A stretch of DNA of 64,000 nt from Clavaria fumosa (lineage: Eukaryota > Basidiomycota > Agaricomycetes > Agaricales > Clavariaceae): positions 3,100,001 through 3,164,000 of the forward strand of contig OX637796.1 in assembly GCA_951802425.1 (NCBI GenBank), read 5' to 3'. Positions 61,402 through 64,000 of this stretch are shown here, piece after piece; the first letter of the stretch is position 1, and the number at the start of each line of letters is the position of its first letter. A model generated the notes under the pieces. It was not told the DNA's origin and did no database searches. It saw only the letters and a program-made list of their open reading frames with translations. A program made the translations under genes and the position numbers.

Positions 61402-64000
61402 ATGGTCCGCCGTCCCCAAACCTCCGCTGCTGGTGTCCTAGCGCTGCTGTATGAACCAGAAGACATATTCAAAGAGCACGCTCTGAAAGCCCTCAATCCT
61501 CTGGTACCCCAATTCTGGGCTGAAATCTCGGAACACATTGCTGTCATGTGAGGATAGATTGACCTCTTCCAGTTCTACGCTTTTCATTCAGTCTGAATAA
61601 TCTTACAGAGAATCACTTTATGAGACTGAAGAGCTTCCAAAGGCGGCCCGCGACTCGGCGGCTCTATTGGCTAGCAAGGTGTATTATTTCCTAGGTGAAT
61701 ATGACGAGGCTCTATCTTTTGCCCTGGGCGCTGGACCCGCTTTCGAGGCGGAAGGCCGCGTGGCTGAGTCAGAGGAGTACATTGAGACCGTCGTTTGTAA
61801 GGCGAACTGATTTACGTTTGTCTATCCTTGACTGGATTGACGAATTTTGCAGCAAGAGCCGTTGACCGGTACATAACGCTGCGGACAGGCGCGCACGCGG
61901 AGAAAATGGAGAGCATTGACTCTCGTCTTCAAGGAATCATCGAAGGAATCTTTAACAGATGTATAGAGGATGGTGAATACAAGCAAGTATGTGGCTGCGT
62001 CTCTAGCGGTTCACGATTAGGCTCATGTGCGAGCAGGCTATTGGCATTGCTCTGGAGTCACGTCGTCTGGATGTCGTATCCAGAGTTTACGAAGTCACAG
62101 GAGACGTTTCTCTCCTTTCTTACACCATGGAGGCCGTCCTCGACACGGCGTTCCCCCTTTCGTACCGCAAGCAAGTTCTGCAGTTCCTGTATCCCATCTT
62201 TCCGCCGCCAACAAGCGACTCCAAGTCGCCTCACATACATTCTATCACTCGACTTCTAGTGACTTTGAGTAGCCCAACGCTCACCGTCCCTTTGTTGAAA
62301 TCCCTGGTACCTCATGAGAAACTCCTAGCGTATCAGTTCGCCTTCGATCTGGCAGAAGGTGGTAGCCAGGATTTCTTGGAAAGTCTTCGCAACGAGTTGC
62401 CTCAGGATGACGATGTATGTCCCAGCGTTTTCTCCTGTTACTAATCCTGATGCACGCGAGTTACAGATATTTGATAACTTGCGAAAGATCCTCACGGGAC
62501 AAGAATCGATCAGATTATACCTCGAATTCCTCAGACGCAACAACAAGGTCGATATGCTCATATTGAAAAATACGAAGGTGGGTCACCGTTTAGCGGATAG
62601 TGAATGACTGAAAAGTCAAGCTCTGTGCAGGACATCCTGGAGCCCCGGTTCTCTATCTATCACAATGCTCTCACGCTACAAAATGCTTTCATGCACGCCG
62701 GGACCACGTCAGACACATTCTTACGCGAGAATCTCGAGTGGCTAGGTATAGCCTCCAATTGGGCCAAATTTTCGGCAACAGCGGCTTTGGGAGTGATACA
62801 CAAGGGCTACTTTGAAGAAGGCATGACCATCCTCGGCCCCTACCTCCCGTCGTCTGCTGGAGAAAGCCAACTACAAGGCGCTGCTTATTCGGAAGGCGGT
62901 GCTCTCTATGCTCTCGGATTGATCAATGCAGGATGTGGAAGCGGATGGACGGTGGAGGAATACTTACGAGACAGCTTGAAGTCTGCACAAGGCGAAGTCG
63001 TGCAGCACGGCGCGGCCCTCGGCCTTGGTATTGCAGGGATGGGTGGACGAAATAGCGAAGCGTATGACGACCTCAAGCAAGCCTTATTTACGGACTCGGC
63101 TGTCGCTGGCGAGGCAGCTGGATATGCGATGGGCCTCATCATGTTGGGTACCGCTGACGTGGCTTGTGACGAGGAAATGCTCACGTATGCGCGGGAGACA
63201 CAGCATGAGAAGATCATTCGAGGGCTCGCCATTGGTCTAGCGTTCCTATACTACGGTCGCCAAGAGGAAGCAGATGCTACCATCAAGGCTCGTCTCGCCG
63301 ACAAAGTGGGTCAGCTTGGCATTCTTTATATTCTGTTTCTTATCCAATCTCTCGCAGGATCCTATCTTGCGATATGGAGGAGTCTATATGCTCGCTTTGG
63401 CCTATGCTGGCACCTCGAATGGCAAGGCAGTCCGACAGCTGTTGCACATTGCAGTCTCCGACACTTCGGATGATGTTCGACGAGCGGCAGTGACATCGCT
63501 TGCGTTCTTGTTATTCAAGAATCCGGGTCAAGTCCCACGACTTGTGCAACTTCTCAGCGAAAGCTACAATCCTCATGTCCGTTGCGGTGCCACGCTCGCA
63601 TTGGGGATTGCCTGTGCCGGCACGGGCCTCCAGGTAGTTTCCATCCAGCATCTTGTGATTCCCTTTTGACACTCACACTTGCTTTCTCTTAAGGACGCCG
63701 TCGAGATCCTCGAACCGATGACGAAGGACAGCGTTGACTTCGTGCGTCAAGGAGCCTTCATTGCCCTAGGCATGATTCTCGTCCAGCAATCCGAGGCGTC
63801 ATCACCATCCATGGCTTCCACTCGTGCGCTGTATGCAAAGGTCATCGCTGACAAGCATGAAGATCCAATGTCTCGTTTTGGTGCAGCGATCGGTCAAGGA
63901 TTTATTGACGCTGGCGGCAGGAACGTAACCATCAGTTTGCAGAGCCGTGCCGGCAGCAGGAATACAAGCGCTATTGTGGGAATGGTCCTGTTCTGTCAGT
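61402..64000 (+). CDS. RPN2: 26S proteasome regulatory subunit Rpn2, 5' part (continues beyond window)
   Basis: Largest scaffold subunit of the proteasome 19S base, which docks the deubiquitinase and ubiquitin receptor. Start ATG at 61402 ([20 protein letters not shown]), family-like. Helical N-terminal region: [57 protein letters not shown], then [19 protein letters not shown]. The toroid of PC repeats begins at about 62740: [92 protein letters not shown] and [13 protein letters not shown]. At least six introns so far. The coding region is open at the window edge, so the 3' end lies outside. Confidence 0.95.

Noticed and set aside
1..64000. CRISPR arrays, defence systems, biosynthetic cluster or transposable elements
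   Set aside because: No spaced repeats, transposase, reverse transcriptase, polyketide or peptide synthetase motifs were found on either strand.

Overview
This is nuclear DNA from a filamentous fungus, most likely a mushroom-type basidiomycete (Agaricomycetes). The evidence is gene families that look typical of that group and coding regions cut by many introns of about 50-60 bases with GT..AG ends and CTGAC/CTAAC-like branch sites. The window is gene dense: 31 protein genes on both strands. I see no transposon, rRNA, convincing tRNA, CRISPR or prokaryotic-style operon. Almost all genes are housekeeping genes, recognised by splicing the frames by eye and matching conserved family motifs.

Layout. 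1-9.8 kb: 3' end of VPS13 (lipid transfer), a DENN-domain protein, and a stand-alone MetE/UROD-like enzyme. 10.2-15 kb: ribosomal protein L13, a cytochrome b5-sphingolipid desaturase, and a Pal1-like morphogenesis protein. 15.4-19.8 kb: HIS7, a MEMO family protein and HIS2, two histidine pathway genes flanking a MEMO gene. 20-25 kb: ribosomal protein L32, mitochondrial carrier MTM1, SNARE VAM7, an epoxide hydrolase. 25-33.8 kb: gamma-glutamyltransferase, a PP2C phosphatase, a seven-helix receptor, ESCRT-III VPS20. 33.9-40 kb: U-box cyclophilin (PPIL2 type), an unknown protein, a PPR protein, a small MIM2-like protein. 40-48 kb: sugar transporter, mitochondrial-type DEAD-box helicase, a DUF4203-like membrane protein. 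49.5-58.7 kb: an unknown protein, a CSL transcription factor, pyruvate kinase, a type II membrane glycosyltransferase. 59-64 kb: ribulose-phosphate 3-epimerase, COX13 and the 5' part of proteasome subunit RPN2.

No new multi-gene system is evident. The most interesting signals are in gene architecture. (1) A run of very small internal exons (7, 9, 13, 13, 15, 18, 19 and 22 nt) in five unrelated genes; several encode signature motifs (desaturase HxxHH box, epimerase DVMDG, transporter QLNGIN, pyruvate kinase SMT). (2) Three introns that protein conservation places at GC..AG boundaries (MEMO, RPL32, VPS20). (3) A tandem duplication in the Pal1-like gene that copied an exon-intron-exon unit. (4) A duplicated non-coding segment upstream of the glycosyltransferase carrying two perfect CArG boxes. 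(5) The HIS7-MEMO-HIS2 neighbourhood with a 53-bp divergent start region. Splice calls come from reading the sequence without transcript data.
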